A stretch of 64,000 bases of DNA from Aquincolibacterium sp041674705 (GCA_041674705.1 JBAYVF010000006.1:1-64000), one strand, 5' to 3'; positions 15,118 through 23,683 are shown, counted from the first letter of the stretch. The notes: generated by a model not told the origin, from the letters alone. Made by a program: numbers and translations.

Positions 15118-16617
15118 ATGAGATACCACTCTTTCACCAAACTGGCGAGCATCTTCGTTGTGTGCCTTTTGACTTTCACGTCCTCGATATTTGCGAGCGA
15201 CGCTGAACTCATGACCTTGGTCCAAAACATGCAGAAGCAGATGAATGAGATGCAGACGACCGTCATGGCGCAGAAAGCCGAGCTTCAGGCGCTCAAGGCG
15301 GGCGGCGGCGGAAAGATCCAGATGGCGCCAAGCGGCGTGGAAGCCACTCCTCCGATGAGCGAGGCCGAATTCGCCCAGCGTTTAAGCGATTCCACCGGCG
15401 GAGCCAACAAATGGCTCAAGGACCTCAAATTCAGCGGTGATGTCCGGCTAAGATATGAAGCGTTCCATCTGAACGGCAATACTGCGGCGACGACTTCTGA
15501 GCCGAATCGAAACCGCTTCCGTTTCCGGTTGCGTTACGGATTCGAGAAAAAATTCAATGATGAAATGAAGATCGGTTTTTCAATGGCGAGCGGCGAAAGA
15601 TTAGGCGCGAACGGTTATAACACAGACCCGGTTTCGACCAATCAGTCTTTGAACAACAATTTCAACTTCAAGAATATCTGGATCGAGAAGGCTTACGCGA
15701 CCTATACGCCGGAATGGGCGAAGGTCGGTATCTCGGACGACCTGAAAGTCGAAGGATTGGAGATTACGGCTGGCAAGTTCAACAATCCTTTCGAAAGAGG
15801 ATCTACCGATATGATCTGGGACAGGGATCTGAAGCCAGAGGGTCTCTATGAAAAAATCGACGCCAAGCTCCTGGATACCGAGAATTTCGATCTCAAGAGT
15901 TATCTGACGGCTGGACAGTTCGTTCTTAAAGAATCAGGCACCACGGGCACGAAGGATGCGAATCTTTTCGCCTATCAAGCCGGTTTGAACCCTGTGTTTT
16001 ATGTGCCGGGTTTGGAGCGGCCCGTGGATGCTCTGTCAGCTCTTTCGATCTATCAATATCAAAATTACGCCAATACGTCTAACTGGTATATCGATGGTGT
16101 AAGCCAGGCAAATGGAAACCCCAGCTACGATGCGAACACCCTCTCGGCCCGTAATTTCAATATACTGAGTTTTTATCAGGAATTGAATTTTTATCCTTAC
16201 GGGATCCCCGTGAAGCCATTTGCCGAATTCGCACGTAATATGAGCAACCAGTCCGGACTTCCTCTAGCAAGCCCTGGTAATTCGATGCAGGGTGGCGCGG
16301 ATGCCTGGTCGTTGGGTCTTACGCTCGGGAAACTCGTGAAAAAGGGAGATTGGCAAGGAAGCTATCAATACAAGTATATCGGCGCGAACTCTGTGGTGGG
16401 CGCTTTTAATGATAGCGACTTCGGGGGGTACAACTACGGCGGCACCGACAAGGCCGGAAGTGTTATTAAGGTGGGATATAACCTTACAGATTATCTGACA
16501 TTGAATGGCGCGTGCTACCTGGTGCGGCCGATCACTCAGAGGGATTCCACGGTGAACGGTATGCAGGTGGATCAATCCGTTCGCCGGTTCCAGATCGACA
16601 TGACGTACAAGTTCTAA
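15118..16617 (+). CDS. outer-membrane porin of the phosphate locus
   Basis: The 499-residue protein begins with a signal peptide (about residues 1-27, ending SIFAS), then a coiled-coil stretch (LMTLVQNMQKQMNEMQTTV) typical of trimeric porins, then a beta-rich body with alternating aromatic residues and a terminal aromatic (MTYKF), as in outer-membrane barrels. It looks like the family annotated putative porin (Porin_5-like). I start at ATG 15118, because GGAGGAG stands 10 bases before it; ATG 15073 is in frame but lies next to the -10 box. Position beside pstS and a shared Pho box suggest anion or phosphate uptake across the outer membrane, as for OprP, though it is not clearly homologous. 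Confidence 0.82.
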   Translation: MRYHSFTKLASIFVVCLLTFTSSIFASDAELMTLVQNMQKQMNEMQTTVMAQKAELQALKAGGGGKIQMAPSGVEATPPMSEAEFAQRLSDSTGGANKWLKDLKFSGDVRLRYEAFHLNGNTAATTSEPNRNRFRFRLRYGFEKKFNDEMKIGFSMASGERLGANGYNTDPVSTNQSLNNNFNFKNIWIEKAYATYTPEWAKVGISDDLKVEGLEITAGKFNNPFERGSTDMIWDRDLKPEGLYEKIDAKLLDTENFDLKSYLTAGQFVLKESGTTGTKDANLFAYQAGLNPVFYVPGLERPVDALSALSIYQYQNYANTSNWYIDGVSQANGNPSYDANTLSARNFNILSFYQELNFYPYGIPVKPFAEFARNMSNQSGLPLASPGNSMQGGADAWSLGLTLGKLVKKGDWQGSYQYKYIGANSVVGAFNDSDFGGYNYGGTDKAGSVIKVGYNLTDYLTLNGACYLVRPITQRDSTVNGMQVDQSVRRFQIDMTYKF

Positions 16618-16619
16618 AG

Positions 16620-16664
16620 CTTTACAAGGATTTTACATTCACCAAGTCCGCATTCGGTTAAACT
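16620..16664 (+). promoter_or_regulatory. candidate Pho boxes and -10 of the pst operon
   Basis: Eleven-base units CTTTACAAGGA (16620), TTTTACATTCA (16631), CCAAGTCCGCA (16642) and one ending in a -10 like TAAACT (16659-16664). The first unit differs by one base from CTTTACACGGA before the porin. Both sites place the -10 box 38-39 bases after the first unit. The ribosome binding site AAAGGAG of pstS follows. Confidence 0.6.
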
Positions 16665-16689
16665 GGTTGCGGTAAAAAGGAGAATACAA

Positions 16690-17562
16690 ATGAAAAAATT
16701 AATCGCAATATCAGGGGTCGCATTGGCAACCTTGTTTTTGTGTGCGGGTGCTGCTCATGCGAAAGAAAAGATGATTCAGATCAAGGGGTCGGATACGATC
16801 GTGAATTTGAGCCAGGCGTGGGCGGAGGAATTTATGGCGGAAAATCCCCAGGCAAGTCTTGCCGTGACAGGCGGTGGGTCCGGAACCGGGATCGCGGCGC
16901 TCATCAATGGGACGACCGATATCGCCAATGCGAGCCGCAAGATCAAGAAGAAAGAGCTCGAGGACGCACAAAAGGCCGGGTACTATCCGGAAGAATTCAA
17001 AGTGGCGATCGACGCGCTCGCGGTGATCGTGAACCCGGCGAATCCCGTCAAGGAGCTGACGATCGATCAACTCTCCGATATTTTTACGGGTAAGATCACC
17101 AACTGGAATGAAGTCGGCGGAAAGAACGAGAAGATCCTGGTCCTCTCGCGCGAGAGGAACTCCGGAACGCATATGTATTTTCTGGAGCAAGTATTGAGGA
17201 AAGGGAATGAGAAAGGGCCGGAGCAGTTTGCGCCGTCGGTCCTGATGCTTCCGTCCTCCGAGGCCATTATTAATGAAACCTCGACAAGCGAAAGCGCGAT
17301 TGGCTACGACGGCCTCGGTTACGTGTCCGCGAAGGTCAAAACTATTGCGGTCGCAAAGAAGAACGGAGAGGCCTTCGTCCCGCCTTCCAAAGAGACCGCG
17401 ATGAACAGGACCTACCCGATCTGGCGTTTCCTCTATATGTATACGGGGTTCAAACCCAATGGGGAGATCAAGGCATTCATCGATTTCGCTCTGAGCGCCA
17501 AGGGCCAGAAGATCGTGGAAGACATGGGTTTTGTTTCGCTTGCCCCGTTAGAGATTCGTTGA
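16690..17562 (+). CDS. pstS: phosphate ABC transporter substrate-binding protein
   Basis: The 290-residue protein has a signal peptide (residues 1-24, ending AAHA) and the PBP-like fold of PstS: IQIKGSDTIVNLSQAWAEE at the start, GGGSGTGIAALINGTTDIANASR for the phosphate site, and SRERNSGTHMYFLEQVL. It binds inorganic phosphate in the periplasm and hands it to PstCA. There is no lipobox; the Cys near residue 18 lies inside the hydrophobic core. A strong AAAGGAG site precedes the ATG. A perfect hairpin after the gene probably separates its high expression from that of the membrane genes. Confidence 0.95.
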   Translation: MKKLIAISGVALATLFLCAGAAHAKEKMIQIKGSDTIVNLSQAWAEEFMAENPQASLAVTGGGSGTGIAALINGTTDIANASRKIKKKELEDAQKAGYYPEEFKVAIDALAVIVNPANPVKELTIDQLSDIFTGKITNWNEVGGKNEKILVLSRERNSGTHMYFLEQVLRKGNEKGPEQFAPSVLMLPSSEAIINETSTSESAIGYDGLGYVSAKVKTIAVAKKNGEAFVPPSKETAMNRTYPIWRFLYMYTGFKPNGEIKAFIDFALSAKGQKIVEDMGFVSLAPLEIR

Positions 17563-17629
17563 AAGTATTTTAAAATAGAGAGCATTAAAAAGATGAACGA
17601 GATTTTCTCTCTGTCATTCTAATCTTGAC

Positions 17630-17656
17630 GGAAGCGCTCCTTTGAGGAGCGCTTCC
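17630..17656 (+). terminator. perfect hairpin between pstS and pstC (attenuator or mRNA 3' shield)
   Basis: GGAAGCGCTCC-TTTGA-GGAGCGCTTCC is an 11-bp perfect stem with a 5-base loop. No T-run follows, so it is more likely an RNA-stabilising or partial-termination structure than a full terminator. In many binding-protein transport operons such a stem lets the binding protein be made in excess. Confidence 0.6.
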
Positions 17657-17678
17657 TATCTCTAACGGGGTGAAGGCT

Positions 17679-18545
17679 GTGAGAAAATTCCGCGAAGCGA
17701 TCATTGAAAAGGCCATTCTCCTGAATGGTTTTGCGTGTATTCTCTTTGTCATTTTGATTTTTATTTTTTTGGCAAAAGACGGACTCACGCTCTTCAAAAC
17801 GATCAGGGTCCAGGATTTTCTCTTCGGGCAGATCTGGAGCCCGCTTGCCGAACCTCCGCAATTCGGGATCCTGCCGCTCTTTCTCGGCTCGTTGGTTGTG
17901 ACGCTCGGGGCGACCGTTATTTCGGTTCCGCTTGGCATGGCCTGCGCGATCTTCATCGGAGAGATCGCGCCTCGATGGATGCGGGAAATCCTGAAAGCCG
18001 GCGTGGAGCTTTTGGCCGCAATTCCAAGCATTGTGATCGGTTTTATTGGTATGGCCATGCTCGGCCCCGTTGTCAAAAACCTGTTCCATCTTCCAACAGG
18101 ACTGACCGCGCTCACGGGTTCCATTGCGCTCGCTTTTATGGCCATCCCGACCATGGTCAGCATTATGGAAGATGCAATCACCTCCGTGCCGCGGACTTAT
18201 AAGGAAGGATCCCTCGCGCTTGGGGCGACGCATTGGCAAACGATCTATCGGGTCATTATTCCTGCAGCGTCGTCCGGGATCGTGGCGGCCATCATGCTCG
18301 GGATCGGGCGCGTGATCGGAGAGACCATGGCGGTGATGATGCTGACCGGCAATGCCTCGGTCATGCCTGAGACGATCCTGGCGCCCGTCCGGACGCTGAC
18401 CGCCACCATTGCCGCCGAAATGGGCGAGACGGTGCGCGGGAGCGAGCATTATTTTTCGCTCTTTGCCATCGGACTGGTCCTTTTCGGGATCACATTTCTC
18501 ATCAATTTTTTTGCCGATATGGCGCGCCACAGGAAAAAGAAATGA
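17679..18545 (+). CDS. pstC: phosphate ABC transporter permease PstC
   Basis: The product of about 288 residues has six hydrophobic segments and the binding-protein-dependent permease EAA region (EGSLALGATHWQTIYRVIIP, about residue 182). The PstC-type opening ILLNGFACILFVILIFIFL and a long periplasmic loop are visible. It forms the membrane channel with PstA. The start is uncertain: GTG 17679 has GGGG 8 bases upstream, while GTG 17670 is in frame without a clear ribosome binding site. Its stop overlaps the pstA start by 4 bases (ATGA). Confidence 0.92.
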   Translation: MRKFREAIIEKAILLNGFACILFVILIFIFLAKDGLTLFKTIRVQDFLFGQIWSPLAEPPQFGILPLFLGSLVVTLGATVISVPLGMACAIFIGEIAPRWMREILKAGVELLAAIPSIVIGFIGMAMLGPVVKNLFHLPTGLTALTGSIALAFMAIPTMVSIMEDAITSVPRTYKEGSLALGATHWQTIYRVIIPAASSGIVAAIMLGIGRVIGETMAVMMLTGNASVMPETILAPVRTLTATIAAEMGETVRGSEHYFSLFAIGLVLFGITFLINFFADMARHRKKK

Positions 18546-19393
18546 AACTTAAGTCTCAGACAAAACAAAAGATCGCTTTTGCGCTACTGGGTCTGGCCGC
18601 GGTCATCGTGATCGTTCCGGTGGCCCTGATCCTGATGATCCTTATCAAGAGAGGGTTGCCCGCCATCAGCTGGCAATTTTTGACCGAGATGCCGCGGATG
18701 GGAATGCGGGCCGGCGGTATTTTTCCCGCGATCATGGGGACATTATGCCTTGTCGCGTGTGCGATCAGCGTTGCCCTGCCGCTGGGAGTTCTCACGGCAA
18801 TCTATCTTGTGGAATATGCCAGGAAAAACTGGTGGACGCGGATGATCGAGATCGCCATCGTGAACCTGGCGGGTGTTCCTTCCGTGGTCTACGGTCTTTT
18901 CGGTCTCGGGCTTTTTGTGATCTTTTTCCATTTCGGGTCTTCAATCCTTGCGGGGGCGCTCACCCTCGCGATCATGGAACTGCCCGTGATTATCACGTCT
19001 TCCAAAGAAGCGCTTATGAGCGTTCCTCGTTCTTTCCGGGAAGCGAGTCTTGCCCTCGGCGTCAGTAAATGGGAAACGATCCGGTGCGTGGTGCTTCCCA
19101 ATGCGCTTCCCGGCATTTTGACGGGATCCATCTTAGGCGTTAGCCGGACTGCGGGGGAAACGGCCCCCATCCTTTTTACGGTCGCGGCGTTCTATCTGCC
19201 CAGGCTCCCGCAATCAATCTTCGATCAATGCATGGCGCTTCCGTATCATCTTTATGTGCTTTCAACGCAAGTGCCGAATGTGAAGCCGGCGCTGCAATAC
19301 GGGACCGCGCTTGTGCTGGTGGGCATGGTGTTTTCGCTAAATCTTGTGGCGATCATTGTGCGCGCCCATATCCGGAGTAAAAAACAATGGTAG
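18542..19393 (+). CDS. pstA: phosphate ABC transporter permease PstA
   Basis: The 283-residue protein has six hydrophobic segments, the start LGLAAVIVIVPVALILMILI, the EAA loop REASLALGVSKWETIRCVVLP (split at the conserved Gly) and SRTAGETAPILFT, a PstA hallmark near the phosphate path. It pairs with PstC. The gene overlaps pstC by 4 bases and pstB1 by 7 bases, indicating one tightly coupled operon. Confidence 0.94.
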   Translation: MKLKSQTKQKIAFALLGLAAVIVIVPVALILMILIKRGLPAISWQFLTEMPRMGMRAGGIFPAIMGTLCLVACAISVALPLGVLTAIYLVEYARKNWWTRMIEIAIVNLAGVPSVVYGLFGLGLFVIFFHFGSSILAGALTLAIMELPVIITSSKEALMSVPRSFREASLALGVSKWETIRCVVLPNALPGILTGSILGVSRTAGETAPILFTVAAFYLPRLPQSIFDQCMALPYHLYVLSTQVPNVKPALQYGTALVLVGMVFSLNLVAIIVRAHIRSKKQW

Positions 19394-20151
19394 AGCTTAG
19401 CCCTGTCAAAATAGCCGTCGAGGACCTGAATATTCGTTATGACGATGTCTGGGCCTTAAAGGATGTGAATTTTTCCGTGAAAGACAAAGAGATCCTCGGT
19501 GTAATCGGCCCGGCGAATAGCGGGAAGACGTCTTTTTTGCGCGCCTTGAACCGGCTGAATGATCTGGATCTTGGTTGCAGAATGAAAGGGTCGATTCTTC
19601 TCAACGGCAAGGACATCAATCGAGAGATGGACGCCGAAGAGGTCCGGAAGAAAGTGACCATGGTCTTTGCGCTTCCCATCCCGCTTCCGATGTCGATTTT
19701 TGACAATGTTGCGTACGGCCCCAGGCGCCACGGCGTGAAAGATAAGAAAAAACTCGAAGAGATCGTGGAAAAAAGTCTCAAGGCGTCATTTCTATGGGAT
19801 GAGGTGAAAGACCGGCTTTCGTCTTCCGGGATGAAGCTTTCCGGGGGTCAGCAGCAACGCCTTTGTATCGCGCGGACGCTGGCGGTGGAGCCGGAAGTTA
19901 TTCTGTATGACGAACCGTGCTCCGGGCTGGACCCCATTTCTACGGCGAAAGTGGAAGAAGCCATGCGGGAATTGAAATCCCGCTACACGCAGATCCTCGT
20001 GACCAACAATGTGAAACAGGCGGCGCGCGTGGGGGACCGGGTCGCGTTCTTTTTAATGGGAGAGCTTGTGGAGATCGATGAAGCGCAGAAACTTTTCACG
20101 ACTCCTCGCGATAAACGTACTAATGATTATCTCACCGGAAGGTTCGGGTAG
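19387..20151 (+). CDS. pstB: PstB paralogue 1 with altered Q-loop and H-loop
   Basis: The 254-residue ABC ATPase has Walker A GPANSGKTS, signature LSGGQQQR, Walker B VILYDEP and D-loop SGLDP. Two residues that normally contact ATP are replaced: the Q-loop reads MVFALPIPLP (usual MVFQKPNPFP, Gln to Ala) and the switch reads LVTNNVKQ (usual VTHNMQQ, His to Asn). It would therefore donate a good signature to a partner but be poor at hydrolysis at its own Walker site. It overlaps pstA by 7 bases and uses a GGAG site. It forms a natural pair with the second PstB at 20254, which has the opposite defect. Regulation is presumably by PhoB with the rest of the operon. Confidence 0.92.
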   Translation: MVELSPVKIAVEDLNIRYDDVWALKDVNFSVKDKEILGVIGPANSGKTSFLRALNRLNDLDLGCRMKGSILLNGKDINREMDAEEVRKKVTMVFALPIPLPMSIFDNVAYGPRRHGVKDKKKLEEIVEKSLKASFLWDEVKDRLSSSGMKLSGGQQQRLCIARTLAVEPEVILYDEPCSGLDPISTAKVEEAMRELKSRYTQILVTNNVKQAARVGDRVAFFLMGELVEIDEAQKLFTTPRDKRTNDYLTGRFG

Positions 20152-20162
20152 TTTTCTTCTTC

Positions 20163-20230
20163 TGTCATTCCCGCATGTATCTAGCGGGAATCCAGAACTG
20201 GATCCCCGATTAAAGCATTCGGGGATGACA
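20163..20230 (+). repeat. 68-bp palindromic repeat between the two pstB genes
   Basis: TGTCATTCCC (20163-20172) pairs with GGGGATGACA (20221-20230), and inner arms CCCGC / GCGGG and TCCAG / CTGGA also pair. It resembles the TGTCATTCCCGC...GCGGGAATGACA repeats that are common in many bacterial genomes. It separates two genes that should be co-expressed. Confidence 0.88.
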
Positions 20231-20253
20231 AAAAAACAGGGCTATTGAAATAT

Positions 20254-21006
20254 ATGAAAAAGATCGAAACGAAAAATCTCGACCTGTTCTACGGAACGTT
20301 CCAGGCGCTGATCCATGTGGATCTTGCGATCGAGGAGAAAATGATCACCGCGCTGATCGGGCCTTCAGGATGCGGTAAATCCACTTTGCTCCGGACGTTC
20401 AACCGCATGAATGATCTGGTCGACGGGGTGAAGATCACCGGTGAGGTTTTGATCGACGGGCGGAACATCTATGATCTCGGGACCGATCTTGTGGAACTTC
20501 GTAAAAAGGTCGGCATGGTTTTCCAGCGGCCCAACCCTTTCCCGCTTTCTATTTTTGACAATATTGCCTACGGTCCGCGGACGCACGGGCTTATGGATAA
20601 GGGGCGGCTCCAGGAGGTCGTGGAGCAGGCGCTCATTCATGTGCAGCTTTGGGATGTTTTGAAGGACCGGCTGGACTATTCCGCCCTGAATCTTTCGCTC
20701 GAACAGCAGCAGCGGCTTTGTATTGCCCGTCTTATGGCCGTCACTCCGGATGTTGTGCTCATGGACGAGCCCTGTTCGGCGCTCGATCCGGTGGCGACCC
20801 AAAGGATCGAGGAATTGATGTTCGAGCTGAAGAAGCATTATACGATTCTGATCGTGACGCATAACATGCAACAAGCAGCCCGCGTTTCAGACCGCACGGG
20901 ATTTATGCTTCTCGGAAAACTGATCGAATACGGAGAGACCAGGCAGATCTTTACGAATCCAGCAGAAAAACAAACCGAAGACTACATTACCGGAAGATAC
21001 GGATGA
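20254..21006 (+). CDS. pstB: PstB paralogue 2 with altered ABC signature
   Basis: The 250-residue ABC ATPase keeps Walker A GPSGCGKST, Q-loop MVFQRPNPFP, Walker B VVLMDEP, D-loop SALDP and switch His in IVTHNMQQ. Its signature, however, reads LSLEQQQR instead of LSGGQQQR, so both glycines that touch the partner's ATP are lost. It is thus the mirror image of PstB1. In a heterodimer its own Walker site would be completed by the intact signature of PstB1. ATG 20254 is chosen; a TTG at 20245 is in frame. A repeat lies upstream, a train of hairpins downstream. Confidence 0.93.
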   Translation: MKKIETKNLDLFYGTFQALIHVDLAIEEKMITALIGPSGCGKSTLLRTFNRMNDLVDGVKITGEVLIDGRNIYDLGTDLVELRKKVGMVFQRPNPFPLSIFDNIAYGPRTHGLMDKGRLQEVVEQALIHVQLWDVLKDRLDYSALNLSLEQQQRLCIARLMAVTPDVVLMDEPCSALDPVATQRIEELMFELKKHYTILIVTHNMQQAARVSDRTGFMLLGKLIEYGETRQIFTNPAEKQTEDYITGRYG

Positions 21007-21014
21007 ATGAAGTC

Positions 21015-21152
21015 GCATTTTACGAAGCGAAGCATTCGTAAGATGCAAGGCTGAATTCACCCCGCCATCTTGCTTTCGCAAGAAAGCGGCGGGGTTAATT
21101 CGCAGACGGCAAACAGAGCCTGCAATTTGCGATCACTGAGTTCCGCAAATTG
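21015..21152 (+). repeat. train of three hairpins between pstB2 and phoU
   Basis: Hairpin 1 pairs GCATTTTACGAA (21015-21026) with TTCGTAAGATGC (21035-21046). Hairpin 2 (about 21053-21100) has outer ACCCCGCC / GGCGGGGT arms and an inner CTTGC-TTTC-GCAAG stem that recurs in ribF. Hairpin 3 pairs CAATTTGC (21123-21130) with GCAAATTG (21145-21152). They fill almost the whole 168-base gap. Confidence 0.75.
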
Positions 21153-21174
21153 TCTGCTCATTAAGGAGAAAATC

Positions 21175-21837
21175 ATGGAAAGACATTTCGCGGAAGAGCT
21201 GAAGATACTGAAACAGAAATTGTTCCAGATGGGGCTTTTGGTTGAGGGCGCCATTGAAAAATCCTTTGAGGCGCTCGTCGAGCGTTCCGAGGACCGCGTG
21301 AAGGCGGTGCTGGAGGACGAGAAGGTCATCAACGCGCTTGAAATCGAGATTGATGAGAGCGGGCACACGCTCCTCGCGCTCGTACAACCGATGGCCCGCG
21401 ATCTCCGGCTTATTACCATGATCCTCAAGATCAATACGGATCTGGAGCGTATGGGCGACCACGCGGTCAATATCGCCGAGAAAAGCCAATTTCTGATCAG
21501 CCAACCGCCGCTCAAGTTGGATTTTCCGTTGGAACCGATGGCGGACGCCGTAAAAAAAATGGTCCGGAATGCACTCGATTGTTTTATGAACGAGAATGTG
21601 GACCTTGCTCGCAAAGTCCTGGAAAGTGACGACAAGATCGACGGCTACAATGACAAGATTTATCAGGATATGGCGGGGCTCATGGAAAAAGATCCTCAAA
21701 CGGTTCGCCGGGCCTTAAGCGTTGTGATGATCAGCCGGAATCTCGAGCGCATTGCCGATCTTGCTAACAATATTGCCGAAGATACCATCTATTTGAAGCA
21801 GGGCAAGGAAGTTCGCCATCACTTCGAAACGACTTAG
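21175..21837 (+). CDS. phoU: phosphate transport regulator PhoU
   Basis: The 220-residue all-helical protein shows two copies of the PhoU metal-binding motif: TDLERMGDHAVNIAE (about residue 96) and SRNLERIADLANNIAE (about 195). PhoU links the Pst transporter to PhoR and keeps the Pho response off when phosphate is ample. The ATG at 21175 has AAGGAG 7 bases before it; upstream in-frame codons run through the hairpins and are not conserved. It is the last gene of the operon, convergent with the secreted-protein gene. Confidence 0.95.
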   Translation: MERHFAEELKILKQKLFQMGLLVEGAIEKSFEALVERSEDRVKAVLEDEKVINALEIEIDESGHTLLALVQPMARDLRLITMILKINTDLERMGDHAVNIAEKSQFLISQPPLKLDFPLEPMADAVKKMVRNALDCFMNENVDLARKVLESDDKIDGYNDKIYQDMAGLMEKDPQTVRRALSVVMISRNLERIADLANNIAEDTIYLKQGKEVRHHFETT

Positions 21838-21866
21838 CAGACTGATTTTTTATTTCGCTTCTCGTT

Positions 21867-23084
21867 TTATTGTTTTCCCATGTCCATCGAGGGATCTACG
21901 GAAGGGTCGAGGGTTGTTTGATCGTTTGATGCGGGGGAGGGTCCTTCCGGGGATTGATCGTTCAAAGCTACGGCCGCGGCAATATTTTCAGGCGCTTTTA
22001 CAACCACAGGAACTGCCTCAAGCGCGGCGGCGGGTTCCTGGATTTTTGGCGCTTCTTTTGGCGCAGGAGCCGGCTTCTTTTTTGTCGCAGAAATTTTCAA
22101 AGGCTTGGCTAAATAAACGGGCATCTCTTTTGCGGAAGGCGCCGGCGTTGTTGGCGCGGCTTTTAAGGCCTGAAAGCGGGGGTCCCGCTCATTCAGGAAA
22201 ATTTCTTTAGTCCCGGGGGGAATCCTTAAAATGAAATCCAGGGGATCGACCGAGTCGAGCGCTGCGACTTTAGTGAAGAAGATCGCGCTGCCTTTTTTTG
22301 TTTCGGGCGATGTGATCGTGATCTTCTTGGGGAAAATGATCGAATCGTAGGCTCCGACGCGAGCCTTGAGTTTCTGAAAATCGTAGCGTTGGATCTCCGT
22401 CACGGGTCGCCCCGTGGAATCATAAAAGAGTTCGCCGCGCACGTCGCCCTCAGGCGTCAGATAGAGTTTTCTCATCAAAGTTCCCGAGTCTTTATTGCGT
22501 CCGTAAACGTCCAGGCTCGTGATCGCTGAGTTGGTCCTTTCGACTTTGGTGCGGCGCGCGTCGACGGCCATCGGCTTGAGGGCCCGGTAAAGATCGCGGG
22601 CCTTGAGATGGCTTTCAATATCCGGAGAATCTTCCAGGTCAAAGATGGAACCGTGATAGACGGTGTTTTGAGCCGGGAGATAAAGATCAAAGCGGCGATC
22701 GAGCGTACGAAACACGAACATCACTTCGTGGCGGGCGTCCACGCAAGTGAGAAGCATCCGTTCATCGAGTCGTTGGTACAAAAGCTCACCGCCGCACATG
22801 GCGTTCGGGTTTCCTTCTTTGGCGAAAAAAAGAAGGACGTCCGCGCGGATCGCGATCCAGCGGTAATGACGGGACTCGATCTTTTGAAGAATCCCCTCCA
22901 GCTCCACGTTCGGAGCCGTTTCAGCTTGGGAGATAGAGCTGAAGCCTAAGAGGAAGACGAGAAGGAAGATCCAAAGAAAGGAGCGCGCTGGGCGGTCCCA
23001 ATACCGATCAATCGAAGCGCAACTGAGATTGGGGCCGTCCAGGTCGCCCTTCATGAAGGGAAAATAAAGACCTGGGCGATCCAT
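21867..23084 (-). CDS. secreted protein, LolA-like middle, Pro/Ala-rich tail
   Basis: The 405-residue protein has a 34-residue N-terminal extension, then a hydrophobic segment with a signal-like end (SFLWIFLLVFLLGFSS..SQAE, residues 35-55). Residues about 60-310 look like an antiparallel beta protein of the LolA/DUF4292 kind (repeated short strands such as LYLPAQNTVYHGSIFDL and FYDSTGRPVTEIQRYDF). The last 95 residues are low-complexity Pro/Ala/Lys. It starts on the base before the stop of the CDP-alcohol transferase gene, with GGAG upstream. A role in outer-membrane lipid or lipoprotein handling would suit the neighbours, but this is inference. Confidence 0.55.
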   Translation of the reverse strand: MDRPGLYFPFMKGDLDGPNLSCASIDRYWDRPARSFLWIFLLVFLLGFSSISQAETAPNVELEGILQKIESRHYRWIAIRADVLLFFAKEGNPNAMCGGELLYQRLDERMLLTCVDARHEVMFVFRTLDRRFDLYLPAQNTVYHGSIFDLEDSPDIESHLKARDLYRALKPMAVDARRTKVERTNSAITSLDVYGRNKDSGTLMRKLYLTPEGDVRGELFYDSTGRPVTEIQRYDFQKLKARVGAYDSIIFPKKITITSPETKKGSAIFFTKVAALDSVDPLDFILRIPPGTKEIFLNERDPRFQALKAAPTTPAPSAKEMPVYLAKPLKISATKKKPAPAPKEAPKIQEPAAALEAVPVVVKAPENIAAAVALNDQSPEGPSPASNDQTTLDPSVDPSMDMGKQ

Positions 23085-23681
23085 TTAACTCCGGGGAGAT
23101 TCAGCGAGGATCTTTTTTGTGTGGAGAATGCGTTGAATGGCGGTCATATGCGTGCCTACCAGCAAGACCAACAGCGCAAGTTTCAGAAGGGGCGTCACCA
23201 GGGAAGCTGCGATCAAGATGAGAATTCTTTCTGACCTTCCAAAAACACCGACACTGCAATTTTTAATAAAATTCTCGGCGCGCGCCTTGGTGTAACTGAT
23301 CGCGACAGAGCCGAGGATGATGCCGAGCGTGACGAAGAACCAGAAAACCTCACCATTCCGGACGTAATAAGTTGCCAGCCCCGCGAACACGAAAAAATCC
23401 GAGTAGCGATCCACGACCGAGTCCAGGAAAGCACCAAAGGGACTTGTCTTGCCGGTCGTGCGCGCCAGAAGACCGTCAAGAAGATCGGCGGCTCCGGCAA
23501 CGAAAAGGAATACCCCGCCGAGGAAAAGATATCCCTTCGCGTAGATGACGCCGGTCAGGAGGCTTAAGGCCGCTCCTCCGAGCGTCAGTTGCATCGGAGA
23601 AATACCCTGCGCCTTCAGGAAAGAGACGATGGCGTTGGCGATCGGCTCGACTTTAGGATACAGCGTTTCGCGTAGCGACAT
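23085..23681 (-). CDS. CDP-alcohol phosphatidyltransferase, possible phosphatidylinositol-phosphate synthase
   Basis: The 198-residue membrane protein carries the full CDP-alcohol phosphotransferase motif D-G-x2-A-R-x8-G-x3-D-x3-D, seen as DGLLARTTGKTSPFGAFLDS followed by VVDRYSD. Several membrane helices follow. Such enzymes transfer a phosphatidyl group from CDP-diacylglycerol to a polar alcohol. Because it starts 2 bases after the inositol-phosphate synthase stop, inositol-1-phosphate is the likely acceptor; that is inference from context. I start at ATG 23681 (MSLRETLYPK), since longer frames overlap the upstream gene. Confidence 0.85.
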   Translation of the reverse strand: MSLRETLYPKVEPIANAIVSFLKAQGISPMQLTLGGAALSLLTGVIYAKGYLFLGGVFLFVAGAADLLDGLLARTTGKTSPFGAFLDSVVDRYSDFFVFAGLATYYVRNGEVFWFFVTLGIILGSVAISYTKARAENFIKNCSVGVFGRSERILILIAASLVTPLLKLALLVLLVGTHMTAIQRILHTKKILAESPRS

Positions 23682-23683
23682 AA

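Noticed and set aside
16690..16761. Lipoprotein signal in PstS
   Set aside because: The Cys lies within the hydrophobic core (LFLCAGAAHA) and no L-x-G/A-C box at a proper position is seen; ordinary signal peptide is more likely.
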